From: Acidobacteriaceae bacterium
GTDB lineage: Bacteria; Acidobacteriota; Terriglobia; Terriglobales; Acidobacteriaceae
NCBI GenBank assembly: GCA_025352065.1
Contig: JANXUC010000040.1
Coordinates: 1-60,467 of the forward strand
Direction of reading: 5' to 3'
Length of the DNA stretch: 60,467 nt
Shown: in pieces, positions 44,772 through 53,055 of the stretch
Layout: each line of letters begins with the position of its first letter
Numbering within the stretch: position 1 is the first letter of the stretch
Position numbers and translations under genes: made by a program
The notes under the pieces: generated by a model
The model's database searches: none
What the model was told of the DNA's origin: nothing
What the model saw: the letters and a program-made list of their open reading frames with translations, nothing else

Positions 44772-47555
44772 ATGGCGACGACGCTCGCCTCCGAGGCCCA
44801 GGCTTTCACGACGATCCACTTTTCCGTCAACGGAAAGAGCGTAAGCCCAGCAGTCTCTCCGACCGAGAGATTATCCCGAGTCTTGCGCGAATCGCTCGGT
44901 CTTGCGGGAACCAAAGTCGGTTGTGACGCCGGAGATTGCGGTGCCTGCACGGTCTTGCTGGACGGAGAACAAGTCTGTTCATGCTTGATCGCAGCCGGGC
45001 AAGTTGAAGGCTGCGAGATCACGACGGTTGAAGGGCTCGCCGAACGCGCACCGATTTTCGACCGCTTGCAGAATTCCTTTCTGCGACACGGCGCCGCGCA
45101 ATGCGGCATCTGCACTCCGGGTATGCTGGTCGCGGCAACGGCTCTTCTGGAACGTGACAGCGCTCCTAGCGAGGAAGCTGTAAAAGATGCCCTTGCCGGC
45201 GTTCTCTGCCGTTGCACCGGCTACCGGAAGATCATTACTGCCGTGATGGACGCGGGATTGAATCCGGCAATTCAAGCATCACCCGCTGCCGGAAACGCCG
45301 TCGGCACCCGGCTTGTCCGCCTGGACGGTCGCGGGAAAGTAAACGGCACCGAAATCTTCGGAGCCGATGAATTTCCTGCGAATGCCCTCTCGCTTCATGT
45401 GATCCGCAGCCCGCACGACCGCGCTAGCTTCCACTTCGGCGATCTCCAATTTTACGTCGCACAACATCCCGGCATCGCTAGGGTGCTAACCGCCAAGGAT
45501 GTTCCAGGAATCAATTGCTACGGCGTGATTCCAAGATTCGCGGATCAACCTGTGTTTGCAGAAACGGAAGCAAGATTCCGCGGCGAGGCAGTCGCCGCCG
45601 TAGTCGGTGACGCCGACGTTTTAGAATCGATGGACTGGTCTTCATTCCCCATCACCTGGGACAAACTGCCAGCGATCACGACAATCGAGGCAGCCCTGGA
45701 ATCGGATGCTCAGCGCATTCATTCCAAACGAGAGCAGAATATTCTAGTGAGCGGCAGGGTAGTTCGCGGAGATGTCGAGAAAGCGCTGACGGAATCCGCC
45801 ATAGTTGTCGCTGGCGAATACGAAACCGGATTCATTGAACACGCGTATATCGAGCCCGAGGCAGGCTGCGCGCGTCGCGTGGGCGATACCATCGAGGTTC
45901 AAGCCTGCACGCAATCTCCCTACATGGATCGCGACGACATCGCGAAGATTCTCGGCATTGCTCCGGACAAAGTACGCATCATTCCCACGGCGGTCGGCGG
46001 AGGTTTCGGCGCCAAGCTGGACTTATCCGTTCAGCCATTTATTGCGCTCGCAGCCTGGAAGCTCAATCGCCCTGTCCGTCTGATCTATTCCAGGAACGAG
46101 TCGATTCTTTCGACCACCAAACGCCACCCCTCGCGCATTCGCATGCGGGCTGGCGCGACTCAGGAAGGTCGGCTTCTGGCCGTGGATTTTGCTGCCGACT
46201 TCAACACGGGCGCTTATTCTTCCTGGGGGCCGACGGTAGCGGCACGAGTTCCAGTGCATGCGTCGGGCCCTTATAATGTTCCGAATTACAGAGCACTCAC
46301 GCGGGCCATCCATACGAACCTAATTCCAGCTGGAGCGTTTCGCGGATTCGGCGTACCACAAGCCGCCATCGCGCAAGAGCAACTCTATGACGACCTAGCG
46401 GACCGATTGAAGATCGATCGCCTCGAATTCCGAATCCTAAACGCGCTCGACGGCACAACGCCCACCGTTACCGGGCAGATTTTAGGCCAAGGCACTAGCA
46501 TTCGCGCCTGTTTTGAGGCGCTGAAGCCGAAGTGGCAAGCAGCTCGCGCCGAATGCGCCTCCTACAACGATCGAGTGGAAGGATCTTTGCGCAAGGGAGT
46601 CGGAATTGCAGGCATGTGGTACGGATGCGGCAACACTTCCCTGCCCAATCCATCCACGATTCGCGTTGGCTTGAAGCCCGACGGAAGGATCGCGCTGCAC
46701 CAGGGCGCGGTCGATATCGGCCAAGGCTCCAACACAATCATCACGCAGATTTGTGCGGATGCTTTGCACGTGCCCATCGACCGCTTTGATTTGCTTTCCG
46801 GCGATACCGCGATCTCCCCCGACTGCGGAAAAACCTCGGCCTCTCGCCAGACTTTTGTTACGGGAAAAGCAGCTTACATTGCAGGCACCTCACTTCGGAC
46901 AGCGTTGCTGGCATTGGCGCAAACGACAGATCCTGCCGAGATCACGCTCGGGGATGGATCTTTTTCAGTCAAGAATAGCGACGGGTTCCATCGCATCGAA
47001 TTACGCGATCTCCAGCTTGATGCTCACGGCTATGTTCTAGCTGCGGAAGGTACTTTCGACCCGCCAACCAGCCCTCTCGACGAAAATGGACAAGGCTCTC
47101 CCTACGCCGTTTTCGGCTTCGGAGCGCACATGGCGGAAGTCGTTGTCGATCTGGAACTCGGCACGGTCAAGGTCACAAAGATCATGGCCGCGCATGATGT
47201 TGGCCGTGCTATCAACCCCACTCTAGTTGAAGGCCAGATTGAAGGCGGCGCCGCGCAGGGCCTCGGCATGGCATTGATGGAAGAATTCATCCCAGGCAAG
47301 GGTGAGAATCTTCACGACTACCTGATCCCAACAATCGGCGACATTCCCGTCATCGAATCCATCTTGATCGAAGACGCTTCACCCATCGGCCCTTACGGCG
47401 CTAAAGGAATCGGCGAACAGGCCGTCATTCCTACTGCCCCAGCCATCCTGAACGCGATCCACGATGCCATCGGCGTGCGCGTGCGAAGACTCCCGGCCAC
47501 ACCCGACCGCCTTCGCGCCGCTATCCTCGCCTATAAGGACACACCGCGTGACTGA
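44772..47555 (+). CDS. Molybdenum hydroxylase, fused [2Fe-2S] and molybdopterin subunits
   Basis: A 927-residue protein. Residues 1-165 are the two-cluster ferredoxin-like part: Cys51, 56, 59, 71 for the plant-type [2Fe-2S] and Cys111, 114, 146, 148 for the second. From about 175 it is the XdhB/CoxL-like catalytic subunit. It has ETGFIEHAYIEPEAG, VGGGFGAKLDLSVQ, GAFRGFGVPQAAIA, PDCGKTSASRQTFVTG and the late active-site Glu segment GAKGIGEQAV. The fusion of small and large chains is less common than separate genes. Enzymes of this kind hydroxylate purines, nicotinate and related rings next to N. With the downstream ring reductase and enamidase, nicotinate 6-hydroxylation is plausible. Purine oxidation is the alternative. 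Confidence 0.92.
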   Translation: MATTLASEAQAFTTIHFSVNGKSVSPAVSPTERLSRVLRESLGLAGTKVGCDAGDCGACTVLLDGEQVCSCLIAAGQVEGCEITTVEGLAERAPIFDRLQNSFLRHGAAQCGICTPGMLVAATALLERDSAPSEEAVKDALAGVLCRCTGYRKIITAVMDAGLNPAIQASPAAGNAVGTRLVRLDGRGKVNGTEIFGADEFPANALSLHVIRSPHDRASFHFGDLQFYVAQHPGIARVLTAKDVPGINCYGVIPRFADQPVFAETEARFRGEAVAAVVGDADVLESMDWSSFPITWDKLPAITTIEAALESDAQRIHSKREQNILVSGRVVRGDVEKALTESAIVVAGEYETGFIEHAYIEPEAGCARRVGDTIEVQACTQSPYMDRDDIAKILGIAPDKVRIIPTAVGGGFGAKLDLSVQPFIALAAWKLNRPVRLIYSRNESILSTTKRHPSRIRMRAGATQEGRLLAVDFAADFNTGAYSSWGPTVAARVPVHASGPYNVPNYRALTRAIHTNLIPAGAFRGFGVPQAAIAQEQLYDDLADRLKIDRLEFRILNALDGTTPTVTGQILGQGTSIRACFEALKPKWQAARAECASYNDRVEGSLRKGVGIAGMWYGCGNTSLPNPSTIRVGLKPDGRIALHQGAVDIGQGSNTIITQICADALHVPIDRFDLLSGDTAISPDCGKTSASRQTFVTGKAAYIAGTSLRTALLALAQTTDPAEITLGDGSFSVKNSDGFHRIELRDLQLDAHGYVLAAEGTFDPPTSPLDENGQGSPYAVFGFGAHMAEVVVDLELGTVKVTKIMAAHDVGRAINPTLVEGQIEGGAAQGLGMALMEEFIPGKGENLHDYLIPTIGDIPVIESILIEDASPIGPYGAKGIGEQAVIPTAPAILNAIHDAIGVRVRRLPATPDRLRAAILAYKDTPRD

Positions 47556-49017
47556 CCACGCTATCCGATGCGACGCTTGCCCCGTCCTCTGCTACATCAA
47601 GCCCGGGCGCTCTGGCTCCTGCGACCGCTACGGCAATCAGGAGGGCAAACTCGTCCGCCTCGACCCTCATGTCGTCTTGGATCGTTCCCTAACACGCGGC
47701 GATTCGATCGTTCCATTTGCAGGTCAAGCATCGGAGGGCGGAGAAGATTGGGACGGCAACCTCCTGCGCAATTCCGAAACTTTTATCACCGCCATAGGCG
47801 CGGGAACTACCTATCCCGACTACAAGCCCGCTCCGTTCATCATCTCGACTGAAATTCAAGGGATCGACATGGTCACGGTCGTGACCGAGGGAATTTTCAG
47901 CTACTGCGGAGTCAAAGTAAAGATCGATACCGACCGTCATCTCGGTCCGGAAACCAGCCTCGTTCGCGCGCAAGGCGAACCCGTCGGTCACGTCACGACC
48001 AATGAATATGGGTCGCAAATGCTCTCCCTCGGCGGCGTTCGACACCTCACCGGAGGTAGCCGGCGCGAAGGGACCGTTACCTGCGAAACTCTGCTGAGGC
48101 TCTGCGACAGAAAGGCCGTCGAGCTCGCGATTGACGGCGGCACCACCGTCCAAGTGCAAGCCGGACAGCCTCCTGTCGTCGATGGCGTTCGCGAAGAACG
48201 TATGCGCGTCGGCTGCGGCTCCGCCACCATCGGAATGTTCGCGAAGCAGTGGTATGGCAAAGTGGACGAGGTTGTCGTCGTCGACGATCACATCACGGGA
48301 GTACTCTCTCAGCATCAGGCGGGAAAGCTGCTAGGCGTTCCAGAAACAGGTCTTCAGATCAAAGGCCGTCGTTCCACTCCGGGACGTTATTTCAGAGTTG
48401 CCGAACCGGGAACCGCTTGGGGCGGAACCGATATCGAAGACCCTCTTTCGATATTGAATCCCTTCGATCCGAAGGTTGCCCGGGCGGGACTGCGACTGTT
48501 GATGGTCAGCACCACGGGAGAACACTCCGCATTTTTCGAACTCGATGAAGCACTCCGCCCAGTCGAAATGGAATTGCCTGAGATCCTTCGCAAATCCGTG
48601 GAACGTATTCGGGAAAACTGCGAACCAGCCATGTGCAGTGTTCTATTCATGGCAGGCGCTGGAGGTTCGCTGCGCGCGGGCGTAACCGAAAACCCAGTCC
48701 GCCTGACGCAATCGGTGAAAGATGCGCTCACCCGCGTCACCTGCGGCGGCGCGCCAGTTTATATCTGGCCCGGCGGCGGCATCACGCTCATGGTCGACGT
48801 CATGCGCATGCCGGAAAACGCTTTCGGCTACGTGCCCACGCCCGCGATCGTGGCTCCTATCGAGTTCACACTCAAGCTGGAAGATTATGCCGCCCTCGGT
48901 GGACACATGGATCACGTTCGTCCGCTCAAATCTCTTGTCCCAGATGCGGAACGTCGTCATGTCGCGGCAAAGGATGAGAATCCGTGGCCGCTTTCGCCTT
49001 CGAGGCCAAAGCCATGA
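47548..49017 (+). CDS. 6-hydroxynicotinate reductase-like protein
   Basis: A 489-residue cytoplasmic protein from GTG 47548, overlapping the upstream stop by 8 bp. A long in-frame extension into the previous gene is ignored. The N-terminus carries four cysteines (Cys8, 11, 15, 25 in RCDACPVLCYIKPGRSGSCD), likely binding an Fe-S cluster. The body has strongly patterned blocks: AIGAGTTYPDYKPAPF, VVTEGIFSYCGVKVKIDTD, YGSQMLSLGGVRHLTGG, RVGCGSATIGMFAKQW, GRRSTPGRYFRVAEPG and PGGGITLMVDVMRMP. By memory of the family this matches proteins annotated as 6-hydroxynicotinate reductase, which in Eubacterium barkeri uses ferredoxin to reduce the hydroxylated pyridine ring. The adjacent enamidase supports this. 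The true substrate here is unproven. Confidence 0.8.
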   Translation: MTDHAIRCDACPVLCYIKPGRSGSCDRYGNQEGKLVRLDPHVVLDRSLTRGDSIVPFAGQASEGGEDWDGNLLRNSETFITAIGAGTTYPDYKPAPFIISTEIQGIDMVTVVTEGIFSYCGVKVKIDTDRHLGPETSLVRAQGEPVGHVTTNEYGSQMLSLGGVRHLTGGSRREGTVTCETLLRLCDRKAVELAIDGGTTVQVQAGQPPVVDGVREERMRVGCGSATIGMFAKQWYGKVDEVVVVDDHITGVLSQHQAGKLLGVPETGLQIKGRRSTPGRYFRVAEPGTAWGGTDIEDPLSILNPFDPKVARAGLRLLMVSTTGEHSAFFELDEALRPVEMELPEILRKSVERIRENCEPAMCSVLFMAGAGGSLRAGVTENPVRLTQSVKDALTRVTCGGAPVYIWPGGGITLMVDVMRMPENAFGYVPTPAIVAPIEFTLKLEDYAALGGHMDHVRPLKSLVPDAERRHVAAKDENPWPLSPSRPKP

Positions 49018-49913
49018 GCGCACCAGCGATTTCAGTAACCAGAGCGCAGATCGCGTTCCTGCCCGATCAACGACGTCTTCACATGCAAGACGGGCCTATT
49101 GACTTAATCGTTGAAGCCTTCGCCGATCCCGGTAATATCAGCAACGCTTACGATGCCGCAGCGCAACGCTTTGTATCAATATTGGATGAACTTTGCCAGG
49201 ATCTGCCTCTTTTGCGCCAGCCCGCAACGCGCGACAGTACTCTGCCACTCGGGCCAGTTGCCCGCCGTATGATGCTGGCCGTGAAGCCTTATGCCAAAGT
49301 AAATTTCATTACTCCCATGGCCGCAGTGGCGGGCGCGGTGGCCGAGGAAATTCTTCTTTCCATGACCAATGCGGCGAATCTCGTGCGCGCCTATGTGAAC
49401 AACGGCGGAGATATCGCTCTCCATCTAAACCCTGGCGCACGCTGTACGATAGGCACCGTAGAAACCAAAGAGGGCCAGGCCCCTAGCCTGTTTGCCACGA
49501 CTTCGTTGGAGGCCGCAATGCCCGTGCGCGGCATCGCGACCAGCGGTTGGCCAGGACGGAGTTTTTCTCTCGGCATTGCGGACGCGGTCACCGTTCTTGC
49601 AAAAACCGCGACCATGGCAGATGCGGCGGCGACAATTATTGCGAACGCGGTTGATCTGCCCGGACACCCCAACATCACTCGCGTTCCAGCTAAAGAACTC
49701 ACTCCTGATTCTGATCTCGGAACGCGCTTGGTGACGCAGCGCGTCGGATATCTCTCCGCGAAAGAAATCGACTCAGCTCTTGACGCAGGAAGCATCGTCG
49801 CCGAATCCCTCGCTTCTCGAGGCCTGATCCACTCCGCCGCCCTTCGTTTACAAGGACAAACTCGCGTCGTCGCGCTCGACACCCAATATTGTGGAGGACT
49901 TTTGCATGCCTGA
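49014..49913 (+). CDS. UPF0280 family protein (ApbE-like fold)
   Basis: A 299-residue protein starting at ATG 49014, which overlaps the previous stop as ATGA. UPF0280 segments are HMQDGPIDLIVEAFAD, the YAKVNFITPMAAVAGAVAEE block, YVNNGGDIALHLNPGA, and IATSGWPGRSFSLGIADAVTVLA. The NNGGDIA loop, the ATSG segment and the late ADAAATIIANAV helix parallel ApbE, the FMN transferase of flavoproteins. Its place between a ring reductase and DUF1185 genes, with coupled starts, argues for a role in the same reaction or in maturing the reductase. No enzyme activity is established for the family. I saw no consensus ApbE target motif in the reductase. Confidence 0.82.
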   Translation: MSAPAISVTRAQIAFLPDQRRLHMQDGPIDLIVEAFADPGNISNAYDAAAQRFVSILDELCQDLPLLRQPATRDSTLPLGPVARRMMLAVKPYAKVNFITPMAAVAGAVAEEILLSMTNAANLVRAYVNNGGDIALHLNPGARCTIGTVETKEGQAPSLFATTSLEAAMPVRGIATSGWPGRSFSLGIADAVTVLAKTATMADAAATIIANAVDLPGHPNITRVPAKELTPDSDLGTRLVTQRVGYLSAKEIDSALDAGSIVAESLASRGLIHSAALRLQGQTRVVALDTQYCGGLLHA

Positions 49914-50490
49914 AGTAAAGATAAGAAAGAGACTCACCGTCGTCGAAGAAATCTTCCACGAAGGCGGCCCCGTCGCCCAAACGCCTCTGCGGCGAGTCGC
50001 GGCGCTAGCGGTTATTCATAACCCATTCGCTGGCCGTTACGTCGAAGACATCTCCGCCTTCATGGACGACCTGAAACCGCTCGGCCTCGAGATGGCTCGA
50101 TCCATGCTTAAGGCTTTAGGCGGTGACGTTCACTCCGTCGCAGGATACGGCAAAGGCGCCATCATCGGTTCCGCCGGAGAGCTCGAACACGGTGCCCTCT
50201 GGCACGCTCCCGGCGGGTACGGCATGCGCGAAGTTTTGAACGGCGCGAAAGCCATCGTCGCATCCACAAAAAAAGTCGGCGGCCCCGGCACCCGCCTTGA
50301 TGTTCCAATAACGCATATCAACGCTTCCTACGTGCGCAGCCACTTCGATGCCATGGAAGTCGGCATCAACGATGCCCCGCGCGCCGACGAAATGCTGCTC
50401 GCGCTGGTGATGACCACCGGAGCCCGCATCCACGCCCGGACAGGCGGATTGAAAACTTCTGAAATCAAAGGCGAAGACGGACTTCGATGA
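49906..50490 (+). CDS. DUF1185/AA_synth family protein, copy 1
   Basis: A 194-residue protein from ATG 49906, overlapping the upstream gene by 8 bp. It has NPFAGRYVEDISAFMDDL, YGKGAIIGSAGELEHGALW, STKKVGGPGTRLDVPITH, RSHFDAMEVGINDAPRADE and the end EIKGEDGLR. The family was named for amino-acid synthesis without proof; as I recall, its structures fall in the chorismate-mutase-like/YjgF-like fold class. It shares most of these blocks and its exact length with the next gene. In this operon a step on the reduced or opened ring, or assembly with copy 2 as a heteromer, is the likeliest role. Confidence 0.85.
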   Translation: MPEVKIRKRLTVVEEIFHEGGPVAQTPLRRVAALAVIHNPFAGRYVEDISAFMDDLKPLGLEMARSMLKALGGDVHSVAGYGKGAIIGSAGELEHGALWHAPGGYGMREVLNGAKAIVASTKKVGGPGTRLDVPITHINASYVRSHFDAMEVGINDAPRADEMLLALVMTTGARIHARTGGLKTSEIKGEDGLR

Positions 50491-50509
50491 GGCTGGATGA
50501 GGCGAAAAG

Positions 50510-51094
50510 ATGAACGCTAAAATCCGCAAGATTGCGGTTTTCCTGGAAGAAGTTCACAGTGAAATGGGCCGCGCAATTCACCCTCCGACGCGCCGCGCCG
50601 CAGCCGTCGCCGTCATCGAAAATCCGTTCGCCGGAAAATACGTCGAAGACTTATCCGACCTGATGACCATCGGCGAAGAACTCGGCGAACTCCTAACGCA
50701 GCGCGCCGTGGATGCCCTCGGCATTCCCGGCCCCACCGCCGAAAGCTACGGCAAAGCCGCCGTCGTTGGAGAAAATGGCGAACTCGAACACGCCGCCGCC
50801 ATTCTGCATCCCAAACTAGGCACGCCGGTGCGCAAAGTCCTCGGCAAAGGCGCGGCGCTCATTCCGTCGTCTAAAAAGCGCGGAGGCCTGGGCACCGTGC
50901 TCGACATCCCTCTCGGCCACAAAGATGCCGCGTTCGTCCGCAGTCATTTCGATGGCATGGAGGTCCGTCTCAACGACGCCCCCCGCGCCAACGAAATCAT
51001 GGTCGCCATCGCCGTCACCGACAGCGGCCGCCCGTTAGCAAGAGTTGGCGGGTTGACCAAAGATCAAATCAAGGGAGAAGACGGGCTAAGATAA
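50510..51094 (+). CDS. DUF1185/AA_synth family protein, copy 2
   Basis: A 194-residue paralogue of the preceding gene, 19 bp downstream of it. Shared blocks are ENPFAGKYVEDLSDLM, YGKAAVVGENGELEHAAAI, SSKKRGGLGTVLDIPLGH, RSHFDGMEVRLNDAPRANE and QIKGEDGLR. Differences cluster in residues 10-30 and 95-112. The two equal-length copies side by side suggest an old duplication kept as two subunits or two specificities. It is last gene of the plus-strand operon and faces the enamidase gene with a 16-bp gap. Confidence 0.85.
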   Translation: MNAKIRKIAVFLEEVHSEMGRAIHPPTRRAAAVAVIENPFAGKYVEDLSDLMTIGEELGELLTQRAVDALGIPGPTAESYGKAAVVGENGELEHAAAILHPKLGTPVRKVLGKGAALIPSSKKRGGLGTVLDIPLGHKDAAFVRSHFDGMEVRLNDAPRANEIMVAIAVTDSGRPLARVGGLTKDQIKGEDGLR

Positions 51095-51110
51095 GACGAC
51101 GCGTGCCCGT

Positions 51111-52310
51111 CTAGGGCAACCCCACAACTTCCGGCACCCGCGTCGCCGGAGGCGTATTGCGACTCCGTTGAGTGCTAACGATCCCGTCGATCATCACCAT
51201 CCCAATCCCCGGCAGGTCGCCAAGCTGAATACTCTCCAGCACGGTCTTTCCTGCCGAATGCTGGGCACGATCCAGAAACACAAACGTCGCATCCCGCCCA
51301 GCTTCAACAATCCCGCAATCGAGTGCCCGTATTCTGGCAGTATTGCCGGTGGCCAGGCACACGGCCACTTCAGCTGGGAGATCTCCCAGCGACGACAGCA
51401 GCGCAATCATCCGCAGGATGCCCAGCGGCTGCACTCCTGACCCCGCTGGTGAATCCGTACCCAAAATTACGCGGTCCAAGCAACCGAGTTCCTTGGCCAT
51501 GCGTAGAGTCAGCAGCCCTGCCCTCTCATTGCCGTTGTGGACGATTTCCAGGGCCCGCGACGAGGTTTCACATAGGCAAACGATCTGATCGTCAGGAAGG
51601 GCCGTGTGGCCTCCGTTGATATGCCCTATAACATCGGCGTCGGCGGCGAGGACGATATCCTTGTCGATTAGGCTCGATCCTGGAATCGATGGCCCTCCGG
51701 TGTGAATTGTGCTCTGAATCCCATATTTTCGTGCCCAACCGACCATTTCCCGTGCCGTGCGGCCATCTTTGACGCTTCCTAGCCCTACTTCGCCCAACAT
51801 TGTCACGCCAGCAGCGGCTAAGTCCTTGAAATCCTCCTCGACCATGCCGTGCTCAATCACAGGCGCCCCCGCGTGAATCTTGATGCCTCCCGGACGAAAC
51901 GCCGAAAACGCGCGCTGCGCGAAGATGGCCATCGCCTTCAGGCCGACGATATCCCTAGGACGCCCCGGCGTATGCACCTCGCCAGCGGAAATCATGGTTG
52001 TCACGCCGCCGTGCAGGTAGCTGTCGATCCAGCCAATCTGGTTCTGCCGAGGCGTCCAATCGCCCGCCACCGGATGCACGTGGCTATCAATCAGCCCCGG
52101 AGCCAGCGCCGTCCCTTTGGCGTCGATGACAGTGGTTGCACCCTCAGCGTCGATGTCTTTTTCTTTTCCGACCGCGCGAATTTTTCCGTTCACCGCCAAA
52201 ACTGTATCCGCGTCGTTGATCGGGCTTTTCAAATCGCCGGTCAGAAGCAATCCAATATTTCGAATCACAACGCGGGTGTCGGACTTCGGTTTTTCTGGAT
52301 CGGCGCTCAT
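51111..52310 (-). CDS. Enamidase-like amidohydrolase
   Basis: A 399-residue amidohydrolase from ATG 52310 (the frame is open further but the extra codons are not family-like). It reads like Eubacterium barkeri enamidase: VIRNIGLLLTGDLKSPI, GLIDSHVHPVAGDWTPRQ, HGGVTTMISAGEVHTPGRP, EVGLGSVKDG, HTGGPSIPGSS, GHINGGHTA, ILGTDSPAGSG and a tail SRNTPPATR. Likely metal ligands are His77, His79, Glu174, His203, His230 and Asp286. Enamidase hydrolyses the cyclic enamide of 6-oxo-tetrahydronicotinate to 2-formylglutarate and ammonia. With the reductase gene close by, this is the strongest pointer to the pathway. It is divergent from the hydrolase at 52397. Confidence 0.88.
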   Translation of the reverse strand: MSADPEKPKSDTRVVIRNIGLLLTGDLKSPINDADTVLAVNGKIRAVGKEKDIDAEGATTVIDAKGTALAPGLIDSHVHPVAGDWTPRQNQIGWIDSYLHGGVTTMISAGEVHTPGRPRDIVGLKAMAIFAQRAFSAFRPGGIKIHAGAPVIEHGMVEEDFKDLAAAGVTMLGEVGLGSVKDGRTAREMVGWARKYGIQSTIHTGGPSIPGSSLIDKDIVLAADADVIGHINGGHTALPDDQIVCLCETSSRALEIVHNGNERAGLLTLRMAKELGCLDRVILGTDSPAGSGVQPLGILRMIALLSSLGDLPAEVAVCLATGNTARIRALDCGIVEAGRDATFVFLDRAQHSAGKTVLESIQLGDLPGIGMVMIDGIVSTQRSRNTPPATRVPEVVGLP

Positions 52311-52396
52311 ATTTTTCTCAGCTCTTTTCGATTTCGATTTTGCTAAGTCCACACAAAAACTGATACTCTCGCCGCATCTCAAGCTAGGCGGAAATA

Positions 52397-53005
52397 ATGC
52401 TCTCACGCGATGTCGTTTTTTGGGAAGTGGATACTCAGGTGGATTTCATGCTGCCGGATGGCAAGCTTTATGTACCCGGCGCAGAAAAGCTTTTGCCCAA
52501 TATTCAGAAGCTGACACAAGCGGCACGCGATGGACGCGTGCTTCTGGTTTCCCACGGCTGCTACCACATCGCAAACGATCCGGAATTCAGCACCTTTCCG
52601 CCGCACTGCGTGAAAGGCACGCCGGGTGCGGATTTTGTCCCTGAAGCCCTCACTGACAAGATTCTCCGCGTACCGAACGACCCCGCTGGTGCTCCTAAGA
52701 GTCTCACAGGCTATAAGCAAGTCCTCCTGGAAAAACAGACGCTCGACATCTTTGAGAGCCGCCACGTAGCAGAGGTTTTACAGCAGCTTGATCCGAAAAC
52801 TCACTTTGTCGTCTTTGGAGTGGTCACAGAATATTGCGTTCGCTTCGCCGCCAAAGGTTTGCTGGATCGCGGTCGCAAAGTCTCTGTGGTTCAGGATGCG
52901 ATTGAAACGCTCTCGAAGGCGGCTTCAAACGAGACCATTGCCGAATTGAAGGCTAAAGGGGCAAGTATGATCACGACCGGGCAGGCGCTTGCGTTGCTCA
53001 GCTAA
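52397..53005 (+). CDS. Isochorismatase-fold cysteine hydrolase (nicotinamidase-like)
   Basis: A 202-residue cytoplasmic hydrolase with an AGGCGG ribosome site. The catalytic triad is Asp12 (VDTQVDF), Lys113 (LLEKQTLDIF) and Cys147 (VVTEYCVRFAA). The segment FSTFPPHCVKGTPGADF closely resembles nicotinamidases, where this His binds the metal. The usual D-x-H of that site is replaced by SHGCYHIAND, so a standard metal site is not obvious. Nicotinamidases convert nicotinamide to nicotinate, which would feed the neighbouring hydroxylase-reductase-enamidase set. Other family members are carbamoyl or N-formyl hydrolases, so a late ammonia- or carbamate-releasing step is possible. Confidence 0.85.
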   Translation: MLSRDVVFWEVDTQVDFMLPDGKLYVPGAEKLLPNIQKLTQAARDGRVLLVSHGCYHIANDPEFSTFPPHCVKGTPGADFVPEALTDKILRVPNDPAGAPKSLTGYKQVLLEKQTLDIFESRHVAEVLQQLDPKTHFVVFGVVTEYCVRFAAKGLLDRGRKVSVVQDAIETLSKAASNETIAELKAKGASMITTGQALALLS

Positions 53006-53055
53006 GCCTTCGATCTATCCCACAAACTCAACTTGTCAAATATTGGCATCCGAAC

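Noticed and set aside
43933-47555. Calling the molybdenum hydroxylase xanthine dehydrogenase outright
   Set aside because: A purine permease is adjacent, but the operon continues with a pyridine-ring reductase homologue and enamidase. The substrate cannot be settled by eye.
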